A stretch of DNA of 64,000 nt from Planctomycetota bacterium. Its GTDB lineage: Bacteria; Planctomycetota; Planctomycetia; Planctomycetales; Planctomycetaceae. A program made the translations under genes and the position numbers. Positions 53,302 to 62,579 of this stretch are shown here, in pieces. Under the pieces are notes generated by a model. That model saw only the letters and a program-made list of their open reading frames with translations. It was not told where the DNA came from and did not search any database. The stretch's first letter is position 1, and every line of letters starts with the position of its first letter. The stretch is taken from the NCBI GenBank assembly GCA_022600195.1, contig JAHZKX010000033.1, positions 1 to 64,000 of the forward strand, given 5' to 3'.

Positions 53302-53829
53302 ATGTTAAAAAAACAGGCTCGCTTTCAGGATGTGCGGCGATTTATGATGGTGTTCTTCGGTGCGATTTTCATCATTGTGGGATATCTGGTTACTTATGAG
53401 ATGGGGTTGCCTCTCATTGAACAGGCCAAAGCCAGTAAAAACTGGCCAACCACTGCTGGACTGGTTTTAAAATCAAAAGTGATAAGCCATCGCAAAAACA
53501 ACTCGAGTTCCTCAACTTATACCGCGAAAGTGAGTTATCATTATGAGGTTAAGGGAGCTCAGTTTGAATCCGAAACCGTCTGGTTTGGAGGGGACATATC
53601 CACATCCAATAAATCGATGGCACGCGAGACCGTCAAGAAATTTCCAGTCGATCAAAAAGTAACCGTCTACTATAACCCGGAAGATCCGGAGATCGCCGTT
53701 CTCGAACCGGGCGTGTTCAAGACGACTTATTTCTACTACCTGTTTGGTTGGGTGTTTCTGGGTGTGGGAATTTTGATGACAGGAAGTCCTCTCTTCCGGT
53801 CGCTTTTCCACAGAAGAAAAACAGAGTGA
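53302..53829 (+). CDS. DUF3592 domain membrane protein
   Basis: A 175-aa protein with two membrane segments, at residues 15-35 (MMVFFGAIFIIVGYLVTYEM) and 140-160 (FYYLFGWVFLGVGILM). Between them lies the outer beta domain typical of DUF3592: AKASKNWPTTAGLVLKSKV, YTAKVSYHYEVKG, YYNPEDPEIAVLEPG. The function is unknown in the family. A GGGAG ribosome site precedes the ATG. Its stop is followed immediately by a weak GTG-initiated frame (53830-54069) that overlaps the next gene and is not annotated. Confidence 0.88.
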   Translation: MLKKQARFQDVRRFMMVFFGAIFIIVGYLVTYEMGLPLIEQAKASKNWPTTAGLVLKSKVISHRKNNSSSSTYTAKVSYHYEVKGAQFESETVWFGGDISTSNKSMARETVKKFPVDQKVTVYYNPEDPEIAVLEPGVFKTTYFYYLFGWVFLGVGILMTGSPLFRSLFHRRKTE

Positions 53830-53965
53830 GTGCCGCGGTTCGGCAATTTTTACCGCATGGCCGGACTAGTGCTTCTATCGGGAATCCTGATCTTGCTGCC
53901 AACGGTATTTTTTGATAAACAGCAGCTCTCTTTCACTTCTCTTTTCTCTCAACGGTTCCCTTCCC

Positions 53966-54979
53966 ATGTTTCTACTGCGCGTATATTCTACGCAACGACA
54001 GATTCTGCTTGTCATTGTGGCGTTGACCTTGAGCCCGTTTCTAGCGGGTTGTGCAACCACCCCCTATGAATATCAGGTCCATTTGGTTCCAGAGCCTGAA
54101 ATGGAATTGGAGGCAGAGGAATCGCAATTCGAGCGCGGTGAGCAAAAACCGATTCTGGATGGCATTGGCTGGTTCGTCGGCATTCCCGGAAAAATTCTTC
54201 TCTGGGACCGTCGCATTGACAATCACAGCGTTTCTCCTGAAACGGAGGCCGCGCTGGCCGCGTATCTGGAAAAAAATAACCTGGATCAAGTGAAGGTCCG
54301 CATCAATCAGTATGATCCGCGGGGTGAGTGGAGGCGGCTGCGAAAGAACAAATCGGTGAGTTGGGGTTGGCGATATACTGCAGGCACACTCACAGCCCTG
54401 CACTATACTTTATTGCCGGGACGAATCATGGGTGGTGACAACTATAACCCTTTCACCAATACTATTAATCTCTATTCCGATCATGCAGCTGTTGCCTTGC
54501 ACGAAGGGGGGCATGCCAAGGATTTTTCCTCACGAAACTATAAAGGAACGTATGCTGTCGTAACGGCTTTACCGGTGCTGTCATTATGGCCGGAATCGAT
54601 TGCTACCAACGACGCCCTTAGTTACCTGCGCGCGGAAGAAAATTACGAAGACGAACAGGAAGCCTACCGAGTATTGTATCCCGCCTATGCAACTTATATT
54701 GCAGGTGCCGCCTCACCATTATTGCCTTACAGTGATCTGTTGATTACCGCGGGTGCGGTCATTCCCGGTCATTTTCTGGGACGCTTAAAAGCCAGGGAAG
54801 TGAAACAGGAACAGATTGCCCGACTTTCCGAGTCAGAAAATCAGCAGGTTTCTGCTGTGGATGATTCTGAAAGTTCAACAGAAGCGAACATCGAAAGCCG
54901 AGACAGGATTCAACAGGTTCACTACGAACAGGAATTGAAAGATCACAACTTTGTGAACCAGAAACGTTTCTCTGAGTAA
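53966..54979 (+). CDS. Lipoprotein with HEXXH motif (putative metallopeptidase)
   Basis: A roughly 337-aa lipoprotein. ATG 53966 is chosen because it places the signal peptide properly; a frame opens earlier at 53912. The lipobox is LTLSPFLAGC. In the mature protein ALHEGGHAKDF gives the zinc-protease pattern HEXXH (His179, Glu180, His183). An acidic stretch about 45 residues later (LRAEENYEDEQEA) could supply a third ligand, as in gluzincins. Two hydrophobic patches (near 205 and 255) may be membrane-associated. I do not recognise a named peptidase family, so the activity is inferred from the motif. Confidence 0.75.
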   Translation: MFLLRVYSTQRQILLVIVALTLSPFLAGCATTPYEYQVHLVPEPEMELEAEESQFERGEQKPILDGIGWFVGIPGKILLWDRRIDNHSVSPETEAALAAYLEKNNLDQVKVRINQYDPRGEWRRLRKNKSVSWGWRYTAGTLTALHYTLLPGRIMGGDNYNPFTNTINLYSDHAAVALHEGGHAKDFSSRNYKGTYAVVTALPVLSLWPESIATNDALSYLRAEENYEDEQEAYRVLYPAYATYIAGAASPLLPYSDLLITAGAVIPGHFLGRLKAREVKQEQIARLSESENQQVSAVDDSESSTEANIESRDRIQQVHYEQELKDHNFVNQKRFSE

Positions 54980-55009
54980 TCAAACAGTGCAGGGAAGCCA
55001 GTGGAATAA

Positions 55010-55483
55010 CTACTTCGCAGGAGGCTTCGCGGGTTCTCTCAGGATCGTCAGCCGATCTTCTGGTTCATTGCAAAGAGGATAGCTGCTTGTAGAGGAAGCA
55101 AGAATTTCGGCGAGCGTTGTTTCAGAAAAAGCATGTTCGGTGACCCGCATGGCTTCATCCAGCTTACGATGCAAGGGGCATAAATTCGTGCCATGCCCTT
55201 TTAACCCTAGCGGACAGGATGTGATCCGGCAGATGGGGTCGACCGCATTGACAACCTCCAGAAGATTCAATTCATCTGGTGTCTTTACCAGTGAGATACC
55301 GCCGCCGATGCCCCGCTGTGAATGAACCACGTTAGATTGACGCAGACTTTGGAGTACCTTCGATAGATAAGCTTGCGGAACTTTCGTCGCTTTGGCGATT
55401 TGTTCTGTTGTGCAAGGGTTTGGAGAATTGTCTGCTAAGTGGACAATCGCTCTGAGTGCATATTCGACAGTTTGGGAAAACAT
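55010..55483 (-). CDS. Rrf2 family transcriptional regulator (NsrR-like)
   Basis: A 157-aa winged-helix regulator. Residues 1-65 form the Rrf2 DNA-binding domain (QTVEYALRAIVHLAD, CTTEQIAKATKVPQAYLSKVLQ, QRGIGGGISL). Three cysteines, Cys85, Cys90 and Cys102 (spacing C-x4-C-x11-C), sit where IscR and NsrR bind an Fe-S cluster, though the spacing differs from both. AAGGA precedes the ATG. It is transcribed divergently from a protoglobin gene with overlapping promoters, which suggests it senses NO or redox and represses the globin and itself. Confidence 0.9.
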   Translation of the reverse strand: MFSQTVEYALRAIVHLADNSPNPCTTEQIAKATKVPQAYLSKVLQSLRQSNVVHSQRGIGGGISLVKTPDELNLLEVVNAVDPICRITSCPLGLKGHGTNLCPLHRKLDEAMRVTEHAFSETTLAEILASSTSSYPLCNEPEDRLTILREPAKPPAK

Positions 55484-55512
55484 AAGAAATCCTTGGAAAC
55501 TATAATTGGATG

Positions 55513-55550
55513 TTGATGTCTATTATTGCGTCTGTTATTCTGCGTATCAA
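55513..55550. promoter_or_regulatory. Overlapping divergent promoters of rrf2 and the protoglobin gene
   Basis: On the reverse strand TTGATA (55550-55545) and AATAAT (55527-55522) are 17 bases apart, driving the Rrf2 gene. On the forward strand TTGATG (55513-55518) and TATTCT (55536-55541) are also 17 apart, driving the protoglobin gene. The two overlap almost completely, and the ends form an inverted TTGAT/ATCAA pair. A single bound regulator could silence both. Confidence 0.6.
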
Positions 55551-55618
55551 TATAAATCTGGACGATTTCAGAAATCGGCTCAGGTTATTATAGTCGCTTA
55601 GTTTATCAGGAAACAAAA

Positions 55619-56191
55619 ATGAAACACATTGATGAAGAAAAATTGGAAACGGATCTCGCTTACCGGTTTGGATTTCTCGTAGAGTTTATTGGAATCACCG
55701 GAGAAGATTTAGAGGCAATTCATGGAGCCGCTGGCGCTGTTGCTCCCCTGGTTCCCGGTTTAGTTGATGCCGTCTATGACCAACTCTTCAGTTATGATTG
55801 CACAAAACGACATTTTGTGCCACGTCAACATGGTTATGAAGGTGAAGTTCCTGAAAGCATTGAGAGTTTGACTCTCGATCACGAAATGATCCAGTTTCGA
55901 AAACAGCATCTGGGCCGCTACCTGGAAGCCCTGGTAACGAAACCTTACGACGAAAAAATGGTGCAGTATCTGGATTTGGTAGGCAAAATTCATACACCCA
56001 AAGCGGGCAGCAAAGATTTGAACGTACCTCTGGTTCAGATGAATGCTCTGATGGGCTTTGTTTCGAGTGCACTTGTCAGTACGATTCTCGGTTTAAATCT
56101 CGATCGAGAAACCGAAGTAAAAACGTTAGTCGCGTTCAACAAATTACTCTGGGTACAGAATGATCTGATCACGCGTCATTATCAGGCGTAA
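55619..56191 (+). CDS. Protoglobin family heme protein
   Basis: A 190-aa single-domain globin of the protoglobin/globin-coupled-sensor lineage. The proximal (F8) heme ligand is probably His125 in VGKIHTPKAG, followed by the LNVPLVQMNALMGFV helix typical of the group. The N-terminal LETDLAYRFGFLVEFIGIT also fits. There is no attached signalling domain. It is longer than classical globins and of normal protoglobin size. A CAGGA ribosome site precedes the ATG. It probably binds O2, CO or NO. The divergent Rrf2 gene points to NO or redox control. Confidence 0.9.
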   Translation: MKHIDEEKLETDLAYRFGFLVEFIGITGEDLEAIHGAAGAVAPLVPGLVDAVYDQLFSYDCTKRHFVPRQHGYEGEVPESIESLTLDHEMIQFRKQHLGRYLEALVTKPYDEKMVQYLDLVGKIHTPKAGSKDLNVPLVQMNALMGFVSSALVSTILGLNLDRETEVKTLVAFNKLLWVQNDLITRHYQA

Positions 56192-56212
56192 TCGTATTCC
56201 ATGCTGATCGGG

Positions 56213-57571
56213 TTACATCCGGAGGTCAACGCAGACAAGATTTCCGGCTGAATCCCGGCAGTAGATCCGCCCGGAGCATAAAACGGGAACAGTCCAGCAT
56301 TGGTGGTCGAGTACTTTGAATCGGGAAATTTCCTGGTAGGAGTCTGAGTTCGCTTTTGCAGTCACCAGTGTGCCTGTGTCGGACAGAATGATCAGCTTGC
56401 CGTCCGCAATCATGAGCGACCCGCAACCAAATCCGGCTTCGCGCCATTTAATTTTTCCTGTCTGCTGGTCGAGGCACGTTAATCGTACGATGCGGCCCAA
56501 ATTAGAATTGCCGTCCATTCCATAAAAGTGTTTTTGATAAAGCACACTGTTATTGAAATGATTTCTCATATCACGATTTGTGAAACGGGCCTTTAATTTC
56601 AGATTATCGAAATCCAATAATGCACAGCCTTTTTGATAACCGGAAGAGATAAAAATGGTCTTCCCGTCAATAATCGGCGTGGTCGAATTGGTGTCGAACG
56701 GAGAAGGCCAGTTGAAAGTTGCAATCTCTTTGCCATCTGTCGCCTGGGCTACAGACAGGCAATCATTATTCAATAACGCGAGATAGTCGGTTCCGTTCAT
56801 TGTAAACGCTGCCGGCGTGCCATACCCGGGCATATGAGGTGTGGATTTCCAGAGTTCCTTGCCCGTCTTTTTGTCGAGTGCCACCAGACGACCTGCTTCC
56901 ACAAAGAGTTTATCGCCTTTTATCAGAGGAGAACAGGTAAAGCCCCATTCGGGAACTTTCATCTGATAGGCATCCGTCAATTGTTTTTGCCAGACGATTT
57001 TTCCGGTTTTGATTTCAAAACAGATCAATCTTCCGTCGCGGCTGTTTGTGTAAAGGAATTCACCATCGATGGTCGGAGTCGCACCAGGCCCGCCGGCATT
57101 CAGTCGGCTCACTAACTCAGCCGGATAAGTCTGTTGCCAGATGATGTTTCCCGTATCTGCCTCCAGGCAGTAGACGCTTTCCTTGCCATCTTTGTGTCCC
57201 ATTGTGTAAATCCGCCCGTCGGCTGCAGAAATGGAACTGTAACCCGTGCCGACCGTTCCCCGCCAGAGAATCTGAGGTGGTTTGTCTGACCAGTCGGCCC
57301 GCCAGTCCGTTTCCGGAGAGATGCCGTTGTAATCGGGCCCCAGCCAATGAGGCCAATAGCCGGCTTTCTTTGTCTGGTCAGTTTTTGTCTGGCGCGTTGG
57401 TGACCGGGCATCTTTAAAGGAAACTTCCACGAGTGTCGCCGGAGGGCTTTGCTCTGGATTTTGTTCTGGTGAGAGTACCTGTCTTGTCTCTGCTGATGTC
57501 GGCAACGATTCGCTGCAGGCATGATTTAACAGGCTGGTAATTAAAAATAAACATAGAGTGACAGACTTCAT
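56213..57571 (-). CDS. PQQ-like beta-propeller protein (BamB-like)
   Basis: A 452-aa exported protein. ATG 57571 is chosen because GGAG lies 6 bases upstream; the frame opens at 57607. It starts with a signal peptide that may be a lipoprotein leader (LITSLLNHAC, an atypical lipobox). Residues 80 to the end carry PQQ/beta-propeller repeats, each ending in a GKxxW strand: LEADTGNIIWQQ, FEIKTGKIVWQK, LDKKTGKELWKS and LDQQTGKIKWRE. No catalytic residues of a quinoprotein dehydrogenase are seen, so a structural or substrate-binding role is likely. It lies downstream of aspS on the same strand. Confidence 0.88.
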   Translation of the reverse strand: MKSVTLCLFLITSLLNHACSESLPTSAETRQVLSPEQNPEQSPPATLVEVSFKDARSPTRQTKTDQTKKAGYWPHWLGPDYNGISPETDWRADWSDKPPQILWRGTVGTGYSSISAADGRIYTMGHKDGKESVYCLEADTGNIIWQQTYPAELVSRLNAGGPGATPTIDGEFLYTNSRDGRLICFEIKTGKIVWQKQLTDAYQMKVPEWGFTCSPLIKGDKLFVEAGRLVALDKKTGKELWKSTPHMPGYGTPAAFTMNGTDYLALLNNDCLSVAQATDGKEIATFNWPSPFDTNSTTPIIDGKTIFISSGYQKGCALLDFDNLKLKARFTNRDMRNHFNNSVLYQKHFYGMDGNSNLGRIVRLTCLDQQTGKIKWREAGFGCGSLMIADGKLIILSDTGTLVTAKANSDSYQEISRFKVLDHQCWTVPVLCSGRIYCRDSAGNLVCVDLRM

Positions 57572-57616
57572 TTCATTCTCCTTAATGTGTCTCACCCTAT
57601 TATGCACGCCCTGTGA

Positions 57617-59380
57617 TTATTGGGGAATGTCAATTTTGATGCGGAGGTCTCTCAACTGGTGTGGATCGACTTCAGAAGGGGCACCGCTCAGTAAATCAGC
57701 GGCTTTCTGGGTTTTCGGGAAGGCAACGACGTCTCGGATATTGTCATTTCCACAAAGTATCATGACCAGCCTGTCGAGTCCCAGGGCAGCGCCTGCGTGC
57801 GGAGGCGCACCATAACGCAGCGCCTGCAGCAGGAAGCCGAATCGTTCTTCCGCTTCTTCTGCGGAGATATCCAGCAAATCGAAGATGGTCTGTTGCACAT
57901 TTTGATCATGTACACGCACACTGCCGCTTGCCAGTTCATGACCATTCATGATCAGGTCGTATGACTGTGCCCGAACCTTGCCTGGGTCGCTTTGCAGTAA
58001 CGGGAGATCTTCTTCTACCGGTTGACAGAACGGATGGTGCTCTGCATCCCAGCGTTGGTCCTCTTCGTTATAAGAAAGCAGAGGAAAATGCGTCACCCAG
58101 CAGCAATTGATTTCGTCAGGGTCATACAATTCCAGCTCTTTCCCCAGACGATTTCGTAACGCAGCTAAAGCCGCGGATGTGACGGCACATTGGTCGGCGA
58201 CAAAAAACAGCAGGTCGCCAACTTCGGCTCCCATGTCTTCCATAATTTTCTGTTTATCTTCATCAGAGAAGAACTTGGCAATGGGTGAATGCAGTCCTTC
58301 ATCAGTAACCTTGAAGAAGGCCAATCCTTTTGCCCCGTATTCACCGGCAAACTCAGTCAACCCATCAATGTCTTTTCGGCTGTATTTATTGGCGGCACCT
58401 TTGGCATTCAGTCCGCGTACACGGCCGCCCGATTCGATGGTTTTCTTGAAGACTGCAAAGTCACAGCTTTGAGCAATTTCGCCGATATCCACCAGTTCGA
58501 GTGCGAATCGTAAATCGGGTTTGTCGGAACCATATTTTTCCATCATATCATGGTAGGCATAGCGGGGTAGTGGCAGTTTGACTTCTTTATTCCGTAAGTC
58601 TTTCAGCAAGGTTGCGATCAAACCATCGACGAGGGAGAGAATATCTTCCTGGTCAACAAATGCCATTTCCAAGTCGATCTGAGTGAATTCCGGCTGGCGA
58701 TCTGCTCGCAGGTCTTCATCGCGAAAACAGCGGGCAATCTGGTAGTAGCGGTCATAGCCTGAGATCATCAGGATCTGTTTATAGATCTGTGGAGACTGTG
58801 GCAGTGCATAGAAACTGCCTTCATGCACACGACTGGGAACGAGATAATCGCGGGCTCCTTCCGGCGTGCTGCGTCCCAGAATGGGAGTTTCAATTTCCAG
58901 AAACTCCTGCTGGTCAAAAAAATCGCGAGTCAGTTTCGACAGGCGATGTCTTACTTTCAAGGCTTCCTGCAGACGCTCGCTGCGCAGGTCGAGAAAGCGG
59001 TAGGTCAAACGCAGTTCTTCATTGGGCAGTTCTGATGTTCCCGGTTCGAAGGGAGGGGTTTTGCTTTTGTTGAGGACTTTTAGTTCGTGTGCGCGAACTT
59101 CAATTTTTCCTGTGGCCAACTTTTCATTTTCGCGATCATCCCGTAAGACGACTTCGCCTGTGACCTGGATGACATCTTCCGCGCGTAGAGAGCGTGCCAG
59201 CTCGTGCATCTTCGCATCACGATCCGGGTTGAATACAATTTGTGTGATTCCATAGCGGTCTCTCAGGTCAATGAAAGCCAGGCCGCCGTGGTCGCGGCCT
59301 CGGATCACCCAGCCTGCCAGTGTGACGCTCTGCCCAACATGGTCTGTTCTCAATTCGCCACAGGTTTGTGTTCGTAACAC
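57617..59380 (-). CDS. aspS: Aspartyl-tRNA synthetase
   Basis: A class IIb aminoacyl-tRNA synthetase that charges tRNA-Asp (or also tRNA-Asn). GTG 59380 is preferred as start because AAGGA lies 9 bases upstream and the protein then begins [11 protein letters not shown], as in homologues; the frame opens 19 codons earlier. The anticodon-binding OB domain carries [23 protein letters not shown]. Motif 2 is [20 protein letters not shown], and motif 3 is [14 protein letters not shown]. The bacterial GAD insertion is present (about residues 290-420). Length is about 587 aa, as usual. Confidence 0.97.
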   Translation of the reverse strand: MLRTQTCGELRTDHVGQSVTLAGWVIRGRDHGGLAFIDLRDRYGITQIVFNPDRDAKMHELARSLRAEDVIQVTGEVVLRDDRENEKLATGKIEVRAHELKVLNKSKTPPFEPGTSELPNEELRLTYRFLDLRSERLQEALKVRHRLSKLTRDFFDQQEFLEIETPILGRSTPEGARDYLVPSRVHEGSFYALPQSPQIYKQILMISGYDRYYQIARCFRDEDLRADRQPEFTQIDLEMAFVDQEDILSLVDGLIATLLKDLRNKEVKLPLPRYAYHDMMEKYGSDKPDLRFALELVDIGEIAQSCDFAVFKKTIESGGRVRGLNAKGAANKYSRKDIDGLTEFAGEYGAKGLAFFKVTDEGLHSPIAKFFSDEDKQKIMEDMGAEVGDLLFFVADQCAVTSAALAALRNRLGKELELYDPDEINCCWVTHFPLLSYNEEDQRWDAEHHPFCQPVEEDLPLLQSDPGKVRAQSYDLIMNGHELASGSVRVHDQNVQQTIFDLLDISAEEAEERFGFLLQALRYGAPPHAGAALGLDRLVMILCGNDNIRDVVAFPKTQKAADLLSGAPSEVDPHQLRDLRIKIDIPQ

Positions 59381-59733
59381 CGTAGTAAGTCCTTGGTTAG
59401 AAAGCTTCTGTTCTAAAAATATTATTTGTGTCTGCACATCAGATCTGGTCGCTGGGATGTTCGGTGGAATGTTTCGAATTCCGCAACCCGGAGCGAGAGA
59501 ATTTGTCTCTCTTAATCCTTACTATACAGCATGGCTTAATGCCGCGCTGAATCGCCAGGGTTCGCCATCAGCTCCTCATTCAATAAATGATCACGCTGAT
59601 CTTATGGGAGCAGCAGGCTGCTCGCAATGACTAGCCGTCGGTAGCTCTTTACCGTCAGCCATCTTTTTACGGAATGTCCGATTATTCAGACAGAGATTGG
59701 CTTCAAAAACCAGATATGTGACAATGTGTTCAC
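59381..59733. other. Intergenic region with two short hairpins
   Basis: No gene is seen. Short inverted repeats occur, GAGAGA-atttg-TCTCTC and GAGCAGC-ag-GCTGCTC, neither followed by a T run. The stretch lies upstream of aspS and downstream of the DUF6807 gene. Confidence 0.4.
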
Positions 59734-60879
59734 TTATCTGCGACTGCGGAAGCGTCGAAACAGTCTGCGGCGCTTTTGTTCCGGGCAGTAGTTGCAGTCA
59801 TTATTGGCGGCAGCTTCTGTCGCGGGAACGGGTTGAATGGCACTGCTCTTTTCTTCATACGGAGCAGCGGCCACTTTCTTCTTTGGAGCGACTGGTTTTT
59901 TAGGTGCGGCCGCCACTTTCTTCGGCTTAGTTTGCTGCTTTGCCGGTTTCTTCTGAGCGACTTTCTTCTTCTTTGTGACATTCAAAAACTGTTGATAGGC
60001 GGCAGCGACTTTTCCCTGTTGCGTATTGCCTGAGTGAATGTAAATTCCATATTTCAGGTTCAGCTTGCCTCCTGCTTTCAGATGTTTGGCATCAACGGGC
60101 AGTTTCTTGTTTGTGTAAGCATGATCGCCAAACGGACTGATCGTGAACAGTCCATAATTGCGTACATGATACCGGGATTTCTTATAGTTTTGAGGAGAGT
60201 CCATCAGGGTCACTCCGTAAACTTTCTTATTCAGGGGGCCATAATAGTCGATCCAGGGAGTTGGTTTACCCCAGTTATCTTTGGTTCCTTTGACGCCCTT
60301 GTTGTTTTCGACGCTGCCGTTTTCTTTTTCCCGCATCCCATTGGGAAGGCGAACTCCAAACAGACCCTCTTTGGTATCTTCAAAGACAACCGGTTTGGCA
60401 CCAGCGACAAAGGTGATGTTGTAGGTCATCAGCCGATTGGCATAAATCGAGATCACAGTATTTTCTGTGACGATGGGTTTTCCATCAGCGCCCAGCCATT
60501 GATTGCTGACTCTCATCACAGCGGGATTCCCGGAGGCCTTGATGATTTTAACACCCTTATTGCGGATTTTGCCTTTTTCTGCCCAGAAATCTACGGTATT
60601 CACTTCATCAACGGCCACCCAGATGCCTTTATGATGCGGGTGATCTTCGGGGTCGACCAGCGAACGTGTGATGATGGTTCCATCAGCAGCGCGAACCGGG
60701 GAGAAAAAGGGTTTAGGCAGATCGCCACCGGTATTGTAAGTCGCAAAAGGCTTTCCATCGATGGAAACTTTGACTTTTGAGCCTTGCTTCGTAATTTGAA
60801 CGGACGCACCGTTGGCAATGCCGGTGGTAGACAGGCCAACAAACAAACAGATCAGGCTGAACACGATTTTCACTGTCAA
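59734..60879 (-). CDS. DUF6807 (PmoA-like) secreted protein with basic C-terminal tail
   Basis: A 381-aa protein with a signal peptide (residues 1-24, ending NGA-SV). Residues 25-300 are a DUF6807 ("PmoA family") beta domain, with the characteristic KPFFSPVRAADGT and DHPHHKGIWVAVDEVN segments. These proteins are widespread in planctomycetes, and their function is not established. The C-terminal 80 residues are unusual: Lys/Ala/Pro-rich repeats (KKVAAAPKK, KKKVAAAP), a CNYC pair, and a final arginine cluster RRRLFRRFRSRR. The tail looks disordered and highly cationic and could bind anionic polymers or membranes. The gene is divergent from the ClpP-like gene. Confidence 0.85.
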   Translation of the reverse strand: MTVKIVFSLICLFVGLSTTGIANGASVQITKQGSKVKVSIDGKPFATYNTGGDLPKPFFSPVRAADGTIITRSLVDPEDHPHHKGIWVAVDEVNTVDFWAEKGKIRNKGVKIIKASGNPAVMRVSNQWLGADGKPIVTENTVISIYANRLMTYNITFVAGAKPVVFEDTKEGLFGVRLPNGMREKENGSVENNKGVKGTKDNWGKPTPWIDYYGPLNKKVYGVTLMDSPQNYKKSRYHVRNYGLFTISPFGDHAYTNKKLPVDAKHLKAGGKLNLKYGIYIHSGNTQQGKVAAAYQQFLNVTKKKKVAQKKPAKQQTKPKKVAAAPKKPVAPKKKVAAAPYEEKSSAIQPVPATEAAANNDCNYCPEQKRRRLFRRFRSRR

Positions 60880-61102
60880 AATTCCTCAATTGCAGTCATT
60901 CGTATAGAGTTTGTAATTAACAATTCGTTATTGTGTGCTGAAGAGCATCGCTGCGCCAAGTCGCACAGAGATTTTCGCGGACTTTTTCCTGAACTGGACT
61001 GGAACACGGTTTGCGAACAGGCCTTTTGTTCTGTTATTCTAAAATATTCGGATCAGGATCTTTAGTTGGAAATCTCAGCGAAGAAAAAATAAAATAGAAA
61101 CA

Positions 61103-61726
61103 ATGAATAAACGACGGCGGCTGCACACGACTTCTTCTGTAAGATCTTACCCCGGGAAACTGGCTTCCCTGCGTAACAATTCGGCTACTGAAAAAGAACC
61201 AGATTGGGAAATCGCCCTGTCTGGAGATCTTGGTGAGAAGGAAACAGATCTGGTGTCGCGGCTGGTTGATTTACCGCGAGGAAGTCGCGGGACGATCTTT
61301 TTTGATTCGCCCGGTGGTTCCGTTTATGCCGGTCTGACATTGGCCAGCTTAATCCGGCTGCGTAATTTGGACGTGGCTGGAGTTGCGTTAGGCGAATGTT
61401 CGTCCGCTGCTATTCTTCCGTTTGCAGCTTGCAAACATCGGTATGTCACCAGTTATACGACTCTCCTGTTTCATCCCGTGCGCTGGCAAAGTGAAGATGA
61501 CGTGCGATTTGAGGAAGCGGCAGAATGGGCTCGGCACTTTAAAATTATGGAAAGCGATTTTGATCGGCTGCAGGCACAACTGTTCGGCTGCGATCAAAGT
61601 TTACTCGATCAGTGGACGCGGCCTGGCAAATTTGTCTCAGGAGTGGAGCTGGTAGAAGCAGGCCTGGCACAACTGGTCGACCCTTTCTCAGCAGAAGATC
61701 AATGGAAGCTCATCGAGACTAGATAA
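61103..61726 (+). CDS. ClpP-like serine protease, stand-alone
   Basis: A 207-aa cytoplasmic protein of the ClpP/crotonase fold. [15 protein letters not shown] (about residues 66-80) matches the oxyanion loop. [11 protein letters not shown] carries the nucleophile serine (Ser101 by alignment to GxAASMG), and TTLLFHPV carries the catalytic His124. The third acid is not certain. The usual LxxQP surroundings of ClpP are diverged, and the protein has a 35-residue basic N-terminal extension. No ClpX or ClpA gene is adjacent. It could be a distant ClpP homologue such as those found in planctomycetes or NfeD-related proteases. Confidence 0.75.
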   Translation: MNKRRRLHTTSSVRSYPGKLASLRNNSATEKEPDWEIALSGDLGEKETDLVSRLVDLPRGSRGTIFFDSPGGSVYAGLTLASLIRLRNLDVAGVALGECSSAAILPFAACKHRYVTSYTTLLFHPVRWQSEDDVRFEEAAEWARHFKIMESDFDRLQAQLFGCDQSLLDQWTRPGKFVSGVELVEAGLAQLVDPFSAEDQWKLIETR

Positions 61727-61867
61727 CAGGTATTTGATTTATTACGAAAAGTTTAATTTTTCGGAATCTTTTCAAGTTTGGTTTGCGTCTTAGCTACTGA
61801 CAATCCGCATTTTTATCTTGCTGAACTCCATCCCCTTACTATTCCAGATCAATGGGAAAGGTTTTAG

Positions 61868-62560
61868 ATGAACTATTTACAATCAATTTACTGCCCCGTG
61901 CTTGCGCTTGCTTTGATGTTCACGAGCATGCAATCCGTGCAGGCAGAAAACACAAAGTCGAAACTGGTTTCTGTTCCCAAAATATTGAAGGTCACTCACA
62001 AGATTCAGGAGTCGCATCCACCCAATCTGGAACTCAATGTGACCGGACAAGTTCCGACTAGTGGTTATACCGACGTGCAACTATTACGAATGGTTTATGT
62101 GCAACCTCCCCAGGATGGCATCCAGGATTTTTACTTAAAAGCAATCCCCCCTTCAGGACTCGCGGCGACAGTCATTTCCCAAGTCACTGCTTCCAAAACC
62201 TGGAAAGGCTATCCGGCATGGGTCAAGGGGATTCGCGTGCATGGTGTCAAAGACGGAATTGTCGAGATCAAATTCAACAAAGATCCAGAAACTCCCAAGC
62301 CCATCCTGCGCCGGTTCACGGGAACATCGAAGGACGGCTCTTTCGAAACAGCACTGACAGAGGCAATTGCAAAGTTGAATAAAGCATTACCTGCAGGCGG
62401 CGTTGCGGATGCCACAGCGACGTGGAGAGTTGTCAGAACATCGGGGGCGGTAGGCGGCATTACTGGTCAGAATCAAATCCGCGTGATCATCTCAGCAGAA
62501 CGACAACCTGCCTGGCCTCAAAAGAAACGCTTGAAAAAACTGAATCAAAAGAAAAAGTGA
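61868..62560 (+). CDS. Secreted protein of unknown function
   Basis: A 230-aa protein with a signal peptide (residues 1-27, ending VQA-EN). The mature part has mixed alpha/beta composition with a Pro-rich loop (VQPPQDGIQDFYLKAIPPSG), then a segment LTEAIAKLNKALPAGG, and a basic C-terminal tail (KKRLKKLNQKKK). I do not recognise a family. It is convergent with thiG, with only 19 bases between stops. The alternative frame 61852-62061 is a shadow. Confidence 0.75.
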   Translation: MNYLQSIYCPVLALALMFTSMQSVQAENTKSKLVSVPKILKVTHKIQESHPPNLELNVTGQVPTSGYTDVQLLRMVYVQPPQDGIQDFYLKAIPPSGLAATVISQVTASKTWKGYPAWVKGIRVHGVKDGIVEIKFNKDPETPKPILRRFTGTSKDGSFETALTEAIAKLNKALPAGGVADATATWRVVRTSGAVGGITGQNQIRVIISAERQPAWPQKKRLKKLNQKKK

Positions 62561-62579
62561 TCGCTCTTTTTAAAACAAA

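Noticed and set aside
53830..54069. GTG-initiated 79-codon frame after the DUF3592 gene
   Set aside because: It has one hydrophobic stretch but overlaps the HEXXH lipoprotein gene by about 100 bases and ends in a sequence unlike a protein. No ribosome site was seen beyond the upstream stop.
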